DNA of 64,000 nt from Natrialba chahannaoensis JCM 10990 (lineage in GTDB: Archaea > Halobacteriota > Halobacteria > Halobacteriales > Natrialbaceae), in NCBI RefSeq assembly GCF_000337135.1, contig NZ_AOIN01000056.1:40416-104415 (forward strand). Reading direction: 5' to 3'. This document shows positions 25,598 to 33,734 of this stretch, piece by piece. The translations under genes were made by a program, and so were the position numbers. The number at the start of each line of letters is the position of its first letter. The first letter of the stretch is position 1. Under the pieces are notes generated by a model. That model was not told the DNA's origin. It made no database searches and worked only from the letters and a program-made list of their open reading frames with translations.

Positions 25598-26665
25598 CTA
25601 TCCGGGGTTCGTCGCAGCTGACGGCTGCTCCGGCCGCTTGCCGCGTGCAGTCGTCTCGAGTGCCTGTACGATTACGTTCGTCACGTCAACCCGCTCTGTG
25701 AGCAAGCGCTCGCGTCGCGCCGCCCACGGCTCGTCGTCGCGCTCGACGATCGACGCTGCCTTCTCGAGTGCTCGTCCGTGTCGATCCTCGTCGTTGAACT
25801 CGAAGAGGAGGCCGTATTCCGCGTCCAGTTCGGCCGTGTAACCGAGCGAGAGCGAGTTTACGTAGACCGAGGGCGTGCCGAGCACGGCAGCCTCGGCCGC
25901 GGTCGTCGCCCCCTCGCCGACGACGATATCCGCGAAGGCGAGCAGGTCGTGCATCAGCTCGGGCGGCGTCTCGAGTTGGTACTCGGCTAGGTCGTCAGGT
26001 GGCTCGCCCTCTGCCGTCAGAAGGACCGTCGCGCCCGCATCCTCGAGTCGGGTGACGACCTCGCGCGGGTCGTCGAAACCGCCGTGGCCCACGTCGTGGG
26101 ACGCGTCCCAGCTACTGAGTCGGACGACGGCGATGGTCTCGTCGCGCTCGACGCCGGCTAACTCGAGTACGGCTGGATCGGGTTCGAACCGGTCGGGGTG
26201 GAGATAGGCCAGTTCGTGGTAGCCGGGATAGGTGACCTGCTTTGCGCCGATTTCCTCGCGATAGCACGCCGGCGTGCAGATCACGTCGGCGAACGGGTAC
26301 CCCAGTTTCGTGATGAGCGTCGCGTGTTCGGTGTCGTAGAAGACGACGCTTTTCGCTCGAAGCGCCGTTGCGACGTGTGCTGCGGCGACACCGCCGATCG
26401 CGGTGATCACGTCGGGGTTGATCGCCCGTGCGCGACGGAGGAGCTTCGCCTCGTAGGTCGCCTGGACTGCCGCGAGCGAGGCGAGCGAGTCCGCGTCGCC
26501 GGCCAGTACTTCGTGGTCGATGTCGTAGCCCTCGAGCAAGGCGACCGCGACGCTGCTCTCGCGGGCGAAGACGTGGACCTCGTGGCCGCGGCACTCGAGT
26601 TCCCCGATCGCGTTCCGGAAGAAGTGGACGTGGCCGGGGTGCTGGATCGTGACGATGATGCGCAT
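25598..26665 (-). CDS. DUF354 domain protein (UDP-GlcNAc-2-epimerase/GT-B-like)
   Basis: 355 residues from the ATG at 26665, preceded by GGAGGT at a spacing of 6 nt. MRIIVTIQHPGHVHFFRNAI is the characteristic DUF354 start. TAIGGVAAAHVATAL, VFYDTEHATLITKLGYPFAD and FADIVVGEGATTAAEAAVLGTPS mark the two Rossmann domains of a GT-B-like fold. DUF354 proteins are common in archaeal glycan loci and resemble UDP-GlcNAc 2-epimerases and MurG-like transferases. Which activity applies is unsettled. Just downstream of a nucleotide-sugar dehydrogenase, a UDP-HexNAc step is likely. Frames further upstream would run through the 49-codon ORF in another frame and are not supported. Confidence 0.82.
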   Translation of the reverse strand: MRIIVTIQHPGHVHFFRNAIGELECRGHEVHVFARESSVAVALLEGYDIDHEVLAGDADSLASLAAVQATYEAKLLRRARAINPDVITAIGGVAAAHVATALRAKSVVFYDTEHATLITKLGYPFADVICTPACYREEIGAKQVTYPGYHELAYLHPDRFEPDPAVLELAGVERDETIAVVRLSSWDASHDVGHGGFDDPREVVTRLEDAGATVLLTAEGEPPDDLAEYQLETPPELMHDLLAFADIVVGEGATTAAEAAVLGTPSVYVNSLSLGYTAELDAEYGLLFEFNDEDRHGRALEKAASIVERDDEPWAARRERLLTERVDVTNVIVQALETTARGKRPEQPSAATNPG

Positions 26666-26814
26666 TATGTGACCTCCGTGTTGTCTGCGGTGGTCGCTGG
26701 CGTCGGTACTGGTTCGGCGACGTTCTCGCTCGCCGCTGGCGATCGGTCGTCCATCATCTCCGTCCGCAGCCCCATTCCCATCCCAACGCCGATCGCGTCC
26801 CCCCGTCCCGTCAT
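26665..26814 (-). CDS. 49-residue ORF coupled to both neighbours (hypothetical)
   Basis: A short frame fits exactly between the dehydrogenase and DUF354 genes. Its ATG overlaps the dehydrogenase stop (ATGA at 26811-26814), and its TAA overlaps the DUF354 ATG (TAATG at 26663-26667). The peptide begins with Gly/Met-rich residues (MTGRGDAIGVGMGMGLR) and ends acidic with PVPTPATTADNTEVT. The GGAGGT that serves DUF354 lies within it. Double stop/start coupling is what a real operon gene looks like. It could also be a translational bridge whose peptide has no function. No family is recognised. Confidence 0.45.
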   Translation of the reverse strand: MTGRGDAIGVGMGMGLRTEMMDDRSPAASENVAEPVPTPATTADNTEVT

Positions 26815-28217
26815 ACGCGTCGATAGGTGAAGCCGGCATCCGCGGCCTCGTCTTCGTCGATCGCACCGGCGACGTCGACCAGCGCGGGATCGTCAGCGAG
26901 TTCGCTGCCGATTGCCTCCAGGTCCATCTCGGTGAACTCGTCGTGAGGTGTCGCGAGCACGATCGCGTCGAAGCCCTCGAACGAGAGCTGTTCCTGAACG
27001 TCGAGATTGAACGTCTCTCGGGCCGCCTCGTGGTTCGCGATCGGATCGAAGCCCTCGAGGTGGATGTCGTACTCGTTCAGGGTGTCGATGACGTTCGAGA
27101 CCTTCGAACTGCGCAGGTCTCCGACGCCGGGCTTGTAGGAAAGCCCGAGGACGAGTACGCGGCTGTCCCGGAGCGTCTTGTGACACGTGTTGAGCGCCTT
27201 GATCGTCAGGTCGGCGACGTGGGCCGGCATCGACTCGTTGACCTTCCGTCCCATCTGCATCAGTTCCGGCTCGAAGCCCTCCTGTGCGGAGCGGTAGGAG
27301 AGGAAGTACGGATCGACCGGGATGCAGTGTCCGCCGACGAGGCCAGGCTGGTAGTCGTGGAAGTTCCACTTCGTCCCAGCCGCTTCGAGCACCTCCTGCG
27401 TGTCGACGTTCATGTGCTCGAGCGCAACGGAGAGCTCGTTGACGAACGCGATGTTCAGATCGCGCTGAGTGTTCTCGACGACCTTCGATGCCTCGGCGAC
27501 TTCGATCGAGGGCGCGCGGTGGACACCCGCGTCGACGACGGAGCCGTAGAGCTCCGCCACGTCGTCGAGAACAGCCTCAGTCTGGCCGCTGACAACCTTG
27601 ACGACATCCGAGAGGCCGTGTTCCTCGTCGCCCGGGGTTGCACGCTCGGGCGAATACCCCACGAAGAAGTCCTCGCCGGCGGTCATCCCGGCGGTCTCCT
27701 CGAGTGCCGGGATGAGCACCTCGCGGGTCGAGCCCGGATAGACGGTGGACTCGAGTACGACCGTCGTACCGGCGCTCATCTTCGAACCGACAGTCTGGCC
27801 GGCGCTTTCGACGTAGCTCAGGTCCGGCCGGTCGTCGTCCTGGATTGGTGTCGGGACAGCGATGACGACGTACTCGGCGTCGCTGATCGCGCTCGCGTTC
27901 GTGGTGTAGGAGATGTCGTCGTTCTGGACGGCCTCGTCTGTGAGGTCGCCGGTCGTATCCTCGCCGTCTTTGAGCTGTTCGACGGTCGACTCGTCGACGT
28001 CGTAGCCGATAACCTGGTAGTCCGACTGTGCGAAGCCAACCGCGAGTGGGAGGCCGACGTAACCGAGGCCGACGACGCAGATGGTCGCCTCTCGGGTGTG
28101 GTGGTCTTCGTCGACGTGCTCGAGCGTGGTTGCCTCCGAGCTGCGGTGCTCGAGTACCTGGTGGCCGTGCAGTCGGTCGTCCGATCGGTTCTCGGTGTCG
28201 CTGATTGTCGGTGTCAT
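26811..28217 (-). CDS. Nucleotide-sugar dehydrogenase (UDP-N-acetylmannosaminuronate/UDP-hexuronate-forming type)
   Basis: 468 residues from the ATG at 28217. The N-terminal 45 residues are a poorly conserved His/Asp/Glu-rich extension. The Rossmann motif is VVGLGYVGLPLAVGFA, followed by VIAVPTPIQ, VLESTVYPGSTRE, GYSPERATPGDE, VENTQRDLNIAFVNEL (catalytic helix), VGGHCIPVDPYFL with the catalytic Cys, and LGLSYKPGVGDLRSSK of the third domain. NTQRDLN and the overall spacing favour the WecC/WbpA/TviB-type N-acetylhexosamine dehydrogenases over UDP-glucose dehydrogenase. It makes a uronic-acid donor with two NAD+ per sugar. It is the first gene of the operon. In-frame codons upstream to TTG 28400 encode unlikely basic sequence. 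Confidence 0.88.
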   Translation of the reverse strand: MTPTISDTENRSDDRLHGHQVLEHRSSEATTLEHVDEDHHTREATICVVGLGYVGLPLAVGFAQSDYQVIGYDVDESTVEQLKDGEDTTGDLTDEAVQNDDISYTTNASAISDAEYVVIAVPTPIQDDDRPDLSYVESAGQTVGSKMSAGTTVVLESTVYPGSTREVLIPALEETAGMTAGEDFFVGYSPERATPGDEEHGLSDVVKVVSGQTEAVLDDVAELYGSVVDAGVHRAPSIEVAEASKVVENTQRDLNIAFVNELSVALEHMNVDTQEVLEAAGTKWNFHDYQPGLVGGHCIPVDPYFLSYRSAQEGFEPELMQMGRKVNESMPAHVADLTIKALNTCHKTLRDSRVLVLGLSYKPGVGDLRSSKVSNVIDTLNEYDIHLEGFDPIANHEAARETFNLDVQEQLSFEGFDAIVLATPHDEFTEMDLEAIGSELADDPALVDVAGAIDEDEAADAGFTYRRV

Positions 28218-28814
28218 GGGTGTCCTGTCTGGGTTCGTCTCCGGCGCACCCGGTGTGTGCCGGCGATCTGGATTCCGATTCGAATTCGGATCGGTTGTGA
28301 GTGGGTTCCGTTCGATTTCGGTCGGGCCCGTGTCGTTCGTCCCCGAGACACGGATTCGTCCTCGGTCCCGCCGAAGCGAGATTGGTCTCGATCTGGACAA
28401 GCAGCGATGAGCGGTTTACTATAGCGCTGATAAACTGTTGCAGCGATCGGACGGAAACGAAATCAGGTCCAAGGGCGTCTCTCGAAGGTGGAATGGCAGG
28501 ATGCTCGAATACTGGCTGTAGGCCGGCTTAGCAGTCAGCTAAATCTGCTTGTATCGACCCATAATGAAGGTGCCATACCGTGCAGTGTCGATGCGGTCGT
28601 CGTGACCGTCGTGTGATTCGGAGGCTCACTCCGACTCGGTTGGACGACCAAGCGCGCGGCGAGGTTGCGAGCGCGAACGCAGGTGCAGACGCATACGCAG
28701 ACGCGATACGTTACCTTCCGCACCGTGAGCACGGGCACGAGCACGAGCACGCAGGTCCCGACACGGCCGCCACAGACACAGAACGAGCGACCACAAACAC
28801 AGAATCGCGAACTC
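28218..28814. promoter_or_regulatory. Divergent upstream region of the dehydrogenase operon and the membrane HTH gene
   Basis: 597 nt. On the minus strand AGCGCTATAGTAAAC (28428 down to 28414) contains a TATA-like element. It would give the dehydrogenase operon a leader of roughly 180 nt. On the plus strand the last 150 nt before 28815 are repetitive ACA/GCA-rich sequence that is open in frame with the HTH gene. It could extend that protein, but the composition is unlike the mature protein. Confidence 0.4.
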
Positions 28815-29585
28815 ATGGCACCACTACCCAGTATTCAGATCGGCCCCGGACTGCACGCACCGGTGGCGAGCCTCGACTCCGTCACCGACCCGGTCCTGGC
28901 CGCCGCAGTCGACGTGTCCACAGTCGGAGCGACGATACCCCTACCACAGTTGGGCGAAACGGCGGGTGGATCGTCGTACTGGCTGTCGACGATCCGTGAT
29001 GCGTCGATCTGGGAGGTGTCACTCATCGGAATTCTGTTCCTGATGATCACCGCACTGGTCGGCATCCGTGTCGTGCAGGCCCTCTCCGTTGACGATCTTG
29101 GAGCGCTTGCACGACACGCTGGTACCGGCACTCGGTCCGGTGGCTCCGGTTCCAGTTCCGGTTCGGCAGAGCCACAGCATCCCGCTGGCGCGCGCTCTGC
29201 ACGCGCAAACGGAACCGTGAACGCGAACCCAAACCCGAACGCGGGTGCACAATCCACCACTGGAACCGCCGGTACTGATCCCAATGCTGACCAGCCACGC
29301 TCCTACGAGAACCTCGTCTCCGCTGACACACCACCAGAGCTACTCAGCGACGAAGGACGTGTCGTCCGACTGCTCGTGAAACACGGCGGCCAGATCCGGC
29401 AACACCAGATCGCCGACGAAACGGGCTGGTCGAAGTCGAAGGTCAGCCGCATCCTCTCGAGTATGTACGACGACGGCACGATCGAGAAAACATCCGTTGG
29501 TCGAGAGAACGTGATCTCGCTTCCGGACCGACCGATTGGCGAAGACACGTCGACGGCGACTGACAACTCGAGTCCAGTGCCGTAG
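28815..29585 (+). CDS. Membrane-anchored winged-helix (DUF7343-type) regulator
   Basis: 256 residues from the ATG at 28815. An N-terminal external stretch precedes one membrane helix at about 68-90 (WEVSLIGILFLMITALVGI). A Gly/Ser/Asn low-complexity linker (about 107-165) leads to a winged helix at about 180-240: LLSDEGRVVRLLVKHGGQI, IADETGWSKSKVSRILSSMY and GTIEKTSVGRENVISL. This layout (extracytoplasmic stub, helix, cytosolic MarR/ArsR-like domain) is common in haloarchaea and suggests a membrane-tethered regulator. An in-frame GTG/ATG region up to 28665 would add Thr/Gln-rich residues of doubtful coding quality. Confidence 0.78.
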   Translation: MAPLPSIQIGPGLHAPVASLDSVTDPVLAAAVDVSTVGATIPLPQLGETAGGSSYWLSTIRDASIWEVSLIGILFLMITALVGIRVVQALSVDDLGALARHAGTGTRSGGSGSSSGSAEPQHPAGARSARANGTVNANPNPNAGAQSTTGTAGTDPNADQPRSYENLVSADTPPELLSDEGRVVRLLVKHGGQIRQHQIADETGWSKSKVSRILSSMYDDGTIEKTSVGRENVISLPDRPIGEDTSTATDNSSPVP

Positions 29586-29651
29586 TTGCGAAGTTTCCTT
29601 GTCCTGACGGCGCGGTTAGCTGTGGTTAGTTAAATACCCTGATTAGTGTGT

Positions 29652-29790
29652 GAGGGTCGTGCGAGCGCCCTCAGAACTGAAGGTTCTGATGGGTTGCACA
29701 AGAGCTTGCTCTTGTAACGCTGTATCCCCGCCCTTCTCACTCGGCTTTGCCTCGCTCCTTGAGAACGGGTGCTTAGCGCCCTATGATTCA
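29652..29790 (-). mobile_element. Possible solo right end of an IS200/IS605 (tnpB/IS1341-type) element
   Basis: Read on the minus strand, the segment has CACCCGTTCTCAAGGAGCG, then GAGTGAGAAGGGCGGGG, an arrangement that I associate with the 3' end and structured right end of haloarchaeal tnpB genes. Three compact stems follow: 8-bp ACAAGAGC/GCTCTTGT (29698-29715), 6-bp CAGAAC/GTTCTG (29672-29688) and GAGGGT/GCCCTC (29652-29672). No tnpA or tnpB reading frame remains. The assignment rests on memory of such ends and on the folding pattern. It could instead be an unrelated structured RNA. Confidence 0.35.
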
Positions 29791-29905
29791 GCTAAACAGG
29801 AATGTACTGTGTGAAACAGTGCGAACGACTCCGTTGACAGAGAACTCGTCAGTGGGCAACGACACGTAATCGTATCGGAGTGGTGGCCACCCAACAGAAC
29901 CCCGA

Positions 29906-29927
29906 GAAGCCGACTATCGTCGGCTTC
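29906..29927. repeat. Perfect 9-bp inverted repeat (GAAGCCGAC / GTCGGCTTC)
   Basis: The arms are exact and separated by a 4-nt loop, TATC. No T-run follows, so a classical terminator is not implied. It could be part of the element-like region to its left. Confidence 0.6.
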
Positions 29928-30321
29928 AGACTGTGTCATTCCAGTTCAGGGAAACGTCCTCGTCGTCTGTCTCACAGGGCTACCGTCTTATTCGCTCTAT
30001 AGTAATGCCTGCAGGACTATTCGCTTCGGGTAGATGCTCGGATCCGCCGTTCGGGCGGGATGGGCACACCTACGCAGCTCAAAACCATGACACTGAACAG
30101 CACCGATCCACGGGCAGCTGTCTCGAGCCGAGTCACGACGGATGCGACGACTGAAGTCGCGGGCGGATTCGCGGTCACCGGCGAATCCGAACGCAGTGTC
30201 GCGTCCGAAGACGCAGCCACGATCGGCGAACACGGGCACCAGCGACGCCAACGCCATCACCATCGTCATCACCGGCGAGCCCAGTCACCTGCAGGGAGAC
30301 AGGTGGGATCGCCGTGGTTGC

Positions 30322-30357
30322 GTGCCTGGTCACCACAGGCACACGTAATGGAGGTGA
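30322..30357 (+). promoter_or_regulatory. Leader hairpin followed by a strong Shine-Dalgarno of glmS
   Basis: GTGCCTG (30322-30328) pairs with CAGGCAC (30336-30342) around a 7-nt loop. GGAGGTGA (30350-30357) starts 8 nt later and sits 7 nt before the ATG at 30365. Most genes in this window look leaderless, so this leadered arrangement stands out. Confidence 0.5.
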
Positions 30358-30364
30358 ACGGCTA

Positions 30365-32173
30365 ATGTGCGGTATCATCGCGCGAATCGGGCAGGGCGAA
30401 GCCGCAGATACGCTGCTCACCGGCCTGGAGAATCTCGAGTACCGCGGCTACGACTCCGCCGGCATCGCCGTTCAGAACGGCTCCGGCGTCAAGGTCCACA
30501 AGTGCTCGGGCGAGGTCTCCGAGCTCAAGTCCCAGCTCGATGGCCAGCCCCACGGCAACCTGGGCATCGGCCACACGCGCTGGTCGACCCACGGGCCGCC
30601 AACCGACGAGAACGCACACCCGCACACGGACACCGTCGGCGACGTCGCCGTCGTTCACAACGGCGTCATCGACAACTACGACGAACTCAAGGCCGATCTC
30701 CAGGCGAAGGGCCACGAGTTCGAGAGCGATACCGACACCGAGGTCATTCCCCACCTCATCAACGAGTACCTCGACGATGTCGACGACACCGAAATCGCCA
30801 TCCGCCAGGCGGTCGACACGCTCGAAGGGAGCTACGCTATCGCCGCAATCGTCGACGGCGAGGAGCGCGTCTACGCGGCCCGAAAGGGATCGCCGCTCGT
30901 CCTCGGTCTCGACGACGAGGAATGGTTCCTCGCGAGCGACGTGCCGGCGTTCCTCGACCACACGGACGAGGTCATCTACCTCGAGGACGGCGACCTGGTC
31001 ACGCTCGAGCCCGATACCTACTGGATCACGGATCTCGAAGGCCAACCGGTCGAGCGCGAGGTCGACACCGTCGACTGGGATCCGGAGGATGCCGGCAAGG
31101 GCGAGTACGACCACTACATGCTGAAGGAGATCCACAACCAGCCGACCTCGCTCTCAAACACTATCGAGGGCCGGGTCGAAGACGGCGATGTGGTGTTCGA
31201 GGACCTTCCAGCGGGCACGTTTGCAGAAATTGAAACAGTCCAGTTCGTCGCCTGTGGAACCTCCTACCACGCCGCAATGTACGGCGCACAGCTGCTCCGT
31301 AAAGCTGGCCTCCGAACCGAAGTCATTCGCGCAAGCGAGTACGAGTCAGCGGCCGGTCCCGTCGACGAAAACACCCTCGTCGTCGCTGTCACCCAGAGCG
31401 GCGAAACTGCGGACACGCTGGACGCCGTCCGCACCGCGACCGACCGCGGCGCACGCTCACTCGCCGTCACCAACGTCGTCGGTTCGACCATCTCCCGCGA
31501 GGCTGACGACGCGATTTACATCCGCGCCGGTCCCGAGGTCGGCGTCGCCGCGACCAAGACCTACTCCTCGCAGGCGGTCACCCTCACGCTGCTCACCCAG
31601 CGCATCGCCGCCGACGTTCCCGAGGCCACGCCCGCCGCGGACCGCGAAGCGATGCTCGCCGAACTGCAGCACCTCCCCGAGTACGTCGAGCAGGTACTCG
31701 AGTCCACCCGCGCAGAGACCCTCGCCGAAGAGACCCTCGACAACGATTCATACTTCTTCATCGGGAACGGCCTCGGCCACTCGGTGGCACTCGAGGGCGC
31801 GCTGAAGTTCAAGGAGATTACCTACGAGCACGCGGAGGGATTCGCGTCGGGACAGCTCAAGCACGGGCCGCTGGCGCTGGTGACTGAGGCGTCGCCGATC
31901 TTTGCAGTGGTAACGGGCGACGGTGACGAGAAGACGAAGACGAACGCGATCGAAGCGCAGTCTCGCGGCGCGCCGATCGTTGCGGTCGGTCCGGAAGAGC
32001 ACGCACTCGTCGACGTGGCGGACGAGAACCTCTCAGTGCCGGCAACGCATCCGGTCTGGGCGGGGCTGCTGGCGAACGTCCAGCTTCAGCTCGTCTCCTA
32101 CCACGCGGCGGAGTTGCTCGAGCGGCCGATCGACAAGCCGCGGAATCTGGCGAAGAGTGTGACCGTCGAGTAG
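30365..32173 (+). CDS. glmS: Glutamine--fructose-6-phosphate aminotransferase (isomerizing)
   Basis: 602 residues, close to the usual 600-610. The start MCGIIARIG places Cys2 as the glutaminase nucleophile, and YRGYDSAGIA and TRWSTHGPP complete the Ntn domain (1-225). HYMLKEIHNQP marks the linker to two SIS domains, with ACGTSYHAA, VTQSGETADTLDA and SQAVTLTLL. The C-terminus LAKSVTVE carries the conserved end, of which the Lys is catalytic. It converts fructose-6-phosphate and glutamine to glucosamine-6-phosphate, the entry to UDP-GlcNAc. Its place inside the glycan locus suggests dedicated precursor supply. The start is fixed by GGAGGTGA 7 nt upstream. Confidence 0.96.
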   Translation: MCGIIARIGQGEAADTLLTGLENLEYRGYDSAGIAVQNGSGVKVHKCSGEVSELKSQLDGQPHGNLGIGHTRWSTHGPPTDENAHPHTDTVGDVAVVHNGVIDNYDELKADLQAKGHEFESDTDTEVIPHLINEYLDDVDDTEIAIRQAVDTLEGSYAIAAIVDGEERVYAARKGSPLVLGLDDEEWFLASDVPAFLDHTDEVIYLEDGDLVTLEPDTYWITDLEGQPVEREVDTVDWDPEDAGKGEYDHYMLKEIHNQPTSLSNTIEGRVEDGDVVFEDLPAGTFAEIETVQFVACGTSYHAAMYGAQLLRKAGLRTEVIRASEYESAAGPVDENTLVVAVTQSGETADTLDAVRTATDRGARSLAVTNVVGSTISREADDAIYIRAGPEVGVAATKTYSSQAVTLTLLTQRIAADVPEATPAADREAMLAELQHLPEYVEQVLESTRAETLAEETLDNDSYFFIGNGLGHSVALEGALKFKEITYEHAEGFASGQLKHGPLALVTEASPIFAVVTGDGDEKTKTNAIEAQSRGAPIVAVGPEEHALVDVADENLSVPATHPVWAGLLANVQLQLVSYHAAELLERPIDKPRNLAKSVTVE

Positions 32174-32504
32174 GGCCGGTGAGTACAGCCTGTCGACCAC
32201 CAGGTGCGTGTAACTGCATCGGGGGTCGACCTGCGCGGTCCACTGCAGTGCAGTCGTCTGGTTTTGAGTTGCGTCCGGGGTGACCCGGACGGTGACTCGT
32301 TTCGTGTGTTGCCTTCGAGTGTGCACCGCTACCTGCACCTGTCTGTACTGTTCCTGTAGCCGCTGCAGTCGGATATCCGAACGTCGGGCTGGTGTGGCAC
32401 AGTGCCTACTGCCCACTGCTCGAGCGTACTGGATACCCCTGACGCAGTGACAATCCGACACCGAACGCATATATCGATCCGCTCTGAATCGACGCAACAG
32501 TTAA
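32174..32504. promoter_or_regulatory. Intergenic region with promoter of the following membrane protein gene
   Basis: 331 nt. CGCATATATCG (32466-32476) is a strong TATA box about 30-38 nt before the ATG at 32505. CCACTGCAGTGCAG near 32238 is a small palindromic stretch. No gene is seen. Confidence 0.5.
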
Positions 32505-33044
32505 ATGAGCGAACAGGGCGGCTTTCGGCTGCGTGCCGTACTCACAGTTTCCGGTGTCCTCGCCATCGCGCTCGGTGCGGTCGCTCCCTGGATTCGCCCG
32601 AATCCTGCGCTGGTCGGGCGGACCGATTCGATACCGGACGTACTGCTTCCGAAGATGAACGCGGGGCTGGAGCTGTACGGGGTGTTCCTGCTCGCTCCTG
32701 CACTCTTGCTGGCCAGTATCGCGCTGGGTGCGTCACGAGGAGATGCCCGATATCGGCGTCGGGACTGGCACTGGCACTGGTACCGATACCAGTCACTCGC
32801 TGTTCGCGCCTACGGACTCATCGGGCTCGTGCTCGCGGGCTACTACATCCGCTCGCACTCGCTCGTCGGCTTCGACGGGACGTTCGTCCCCGCGACCGGC
32901 TGGTATCTGGTCGTCGCCGGCAGCAGTGTACTCCTGCTCCGCGGCGATGGGGTTTCCAGAAACAGAAAGTCAGCTAGACGGGATCAACTGCGCTCACACG
33001 TAGACGGGGATTCGAACTCAGATTCGAGCCCGAATCCGGACTGA
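32505..33044 (+). CDS. Four-helix membrane protein of unknown function
   Basis: 179 residues. The hydrophobic segments are at about 9-29 (LRAVLTVSGVLAIALGAVAP), 54-76 (LELYGVFLLAPALLLASIAL), 98-117 (AVRAYGLIGLVLAGYYI) and 125-143 (PATGWYLVVAGSSVLLLRG). Between helices 2 and 3 is an unusual WHWHWYRY cluster. The tail is polar and acidic. No family is recognised. The TATA at 32466 supports a short-leader transcript starting at this ATG. Downstream lies a second small membrane protein on the same strand, with its own TATA. Confidence 0.65.
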   Translation: MSEQGGFRLRAVLTVSGVLAIALGAVAPWIRPNPALVGRTDSIPDVLLPKMNAGLELYGVFLLAPALLLASIALGASRGDARYRRRDWHWHWYRYQSLAVRAYGLIGLVLAGYYIRSHSLVGFDGTFVPATGWYLVVAGSSVLLLRGDGVSRNRKSARRDQLRSHVDGDSNSDSSPNPD

Positions 33045-33197
33045 TCCGGATCTGAAACCGACCTCGGGACGGTCACAACCACTAGCCGGCACGCACTCGA
33101 GTACCCTAGAATCGATTCGGACCCACCCGATTTACCCTGCAAGGTAACACTCCTTTATCAACAGCTACGTGGTTAGATAAGCAACACGTAGACACTC

Positions 33198-33536
33198 GTG
33201 TCCTCGCTTCCACCGATACTCGAATCCCTCACGATCGCAATTGCTATCGCAGCCCTTCTCTTGCTGGCCTGGCTCGGCTATCGCGAAGCGGATCGCCGGG
33301 ACTGCGACGCCAGGACACGGATCGGTGCGGCGAGTGGGCTCGGCGTGCTTGGTGCGAGCGGTTTTCTCGTGCCAGTCTGGTTCGACGAGACGTTCTACGC
33401 GATGCTGTTCGGCGGATCAGGTGCGGTTCCGTACGGCGTCTCGTCGCCAACCCTGTCCGCTGCGCATCTTGCAGTCGGAATCGCGACGACGATAGGAGCG
33501 CTGGGAGTGTACTGGCAACGACGAGAGAGTCGGTGA
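33198..33536 (+). CDS. Small three-helix membrane protein of unknown function
   Basis: 112 residues from a GTG. The helices are at about 10-27 (LTIAIAIAALLLLAWLGY), 42-60 (IGAASGLGVLGASGFLVPVW) and 87-106 (LSAAHLAVGIATTIGALGVY), with an Arg/Asp-rich cytosolic loop YREADRRDCDARTR after the first. TCCTTTATCA at 33151-33160 is a TATA-like element that fits a leader of about 15 nt. No family is recognised. Confidence 0.6.
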   Translation: MSSLPPILESLTIAIAIAALLLLAWLGYREADRRDCDARTRIGAASGLGVLGASGFLVPVWFDETFYAMLFGGSGAVPYGVSSPTLSAAHLAVGIATTIGALGVYWQRRESR

Positions 33537-33734
33537 GTTGGTCGAGAGCAGAAACACCAGGCAACAACCACGCACCATCTGGCCCCGCAGTGGTATCGCA
33601 ATCAGTGTGCACGAGAGAACGGAGGTGAGCGAGAAGACGAAAGACAAAAAGACAGGAGAGAAAAGAAACAAGGAAGAGATCGTTAGTAACTGCCGGAGGG
33701 AGCAGAACCGCAACTACGCCGCTGCCCGTCCCGA

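Larger units (their letters stand above)
29586..30349. other. Long intergenic region with hairpins, possible mobile-element scar, no supported gene
   Basis: About 760 nt without a convincing gene. The left part (29650-29790) is dense in hairpins and is described separately. A perfect 9-bp stem with a TATC loop (29906-29927) follows. Near 29995 a CTATAGTAA motif occurs. A plus-strand frame 30060-30365 ends with TAATG on the glmS start, but its His/Arg-rich composition is not haloarchaeal protein-like. Confidence 0.45.

Noticed and set aside
26943..28424. 493-residue plus-strand frame antisense to the nucleotide-sugar dehydrogenase
   Set aside because: The minus strand has all dehydrogenase motifs, including GGHCIPVDP. 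The plus frame is a codon-bias shadow.
30060..30365. 101-residue frame ending in TAATG on the glmS start
   Set aside because: The overlap looks like coupling, but the His/Arg-rich composition and absence of acidic bias argue against a real protein. Kept only as a note on the leader.
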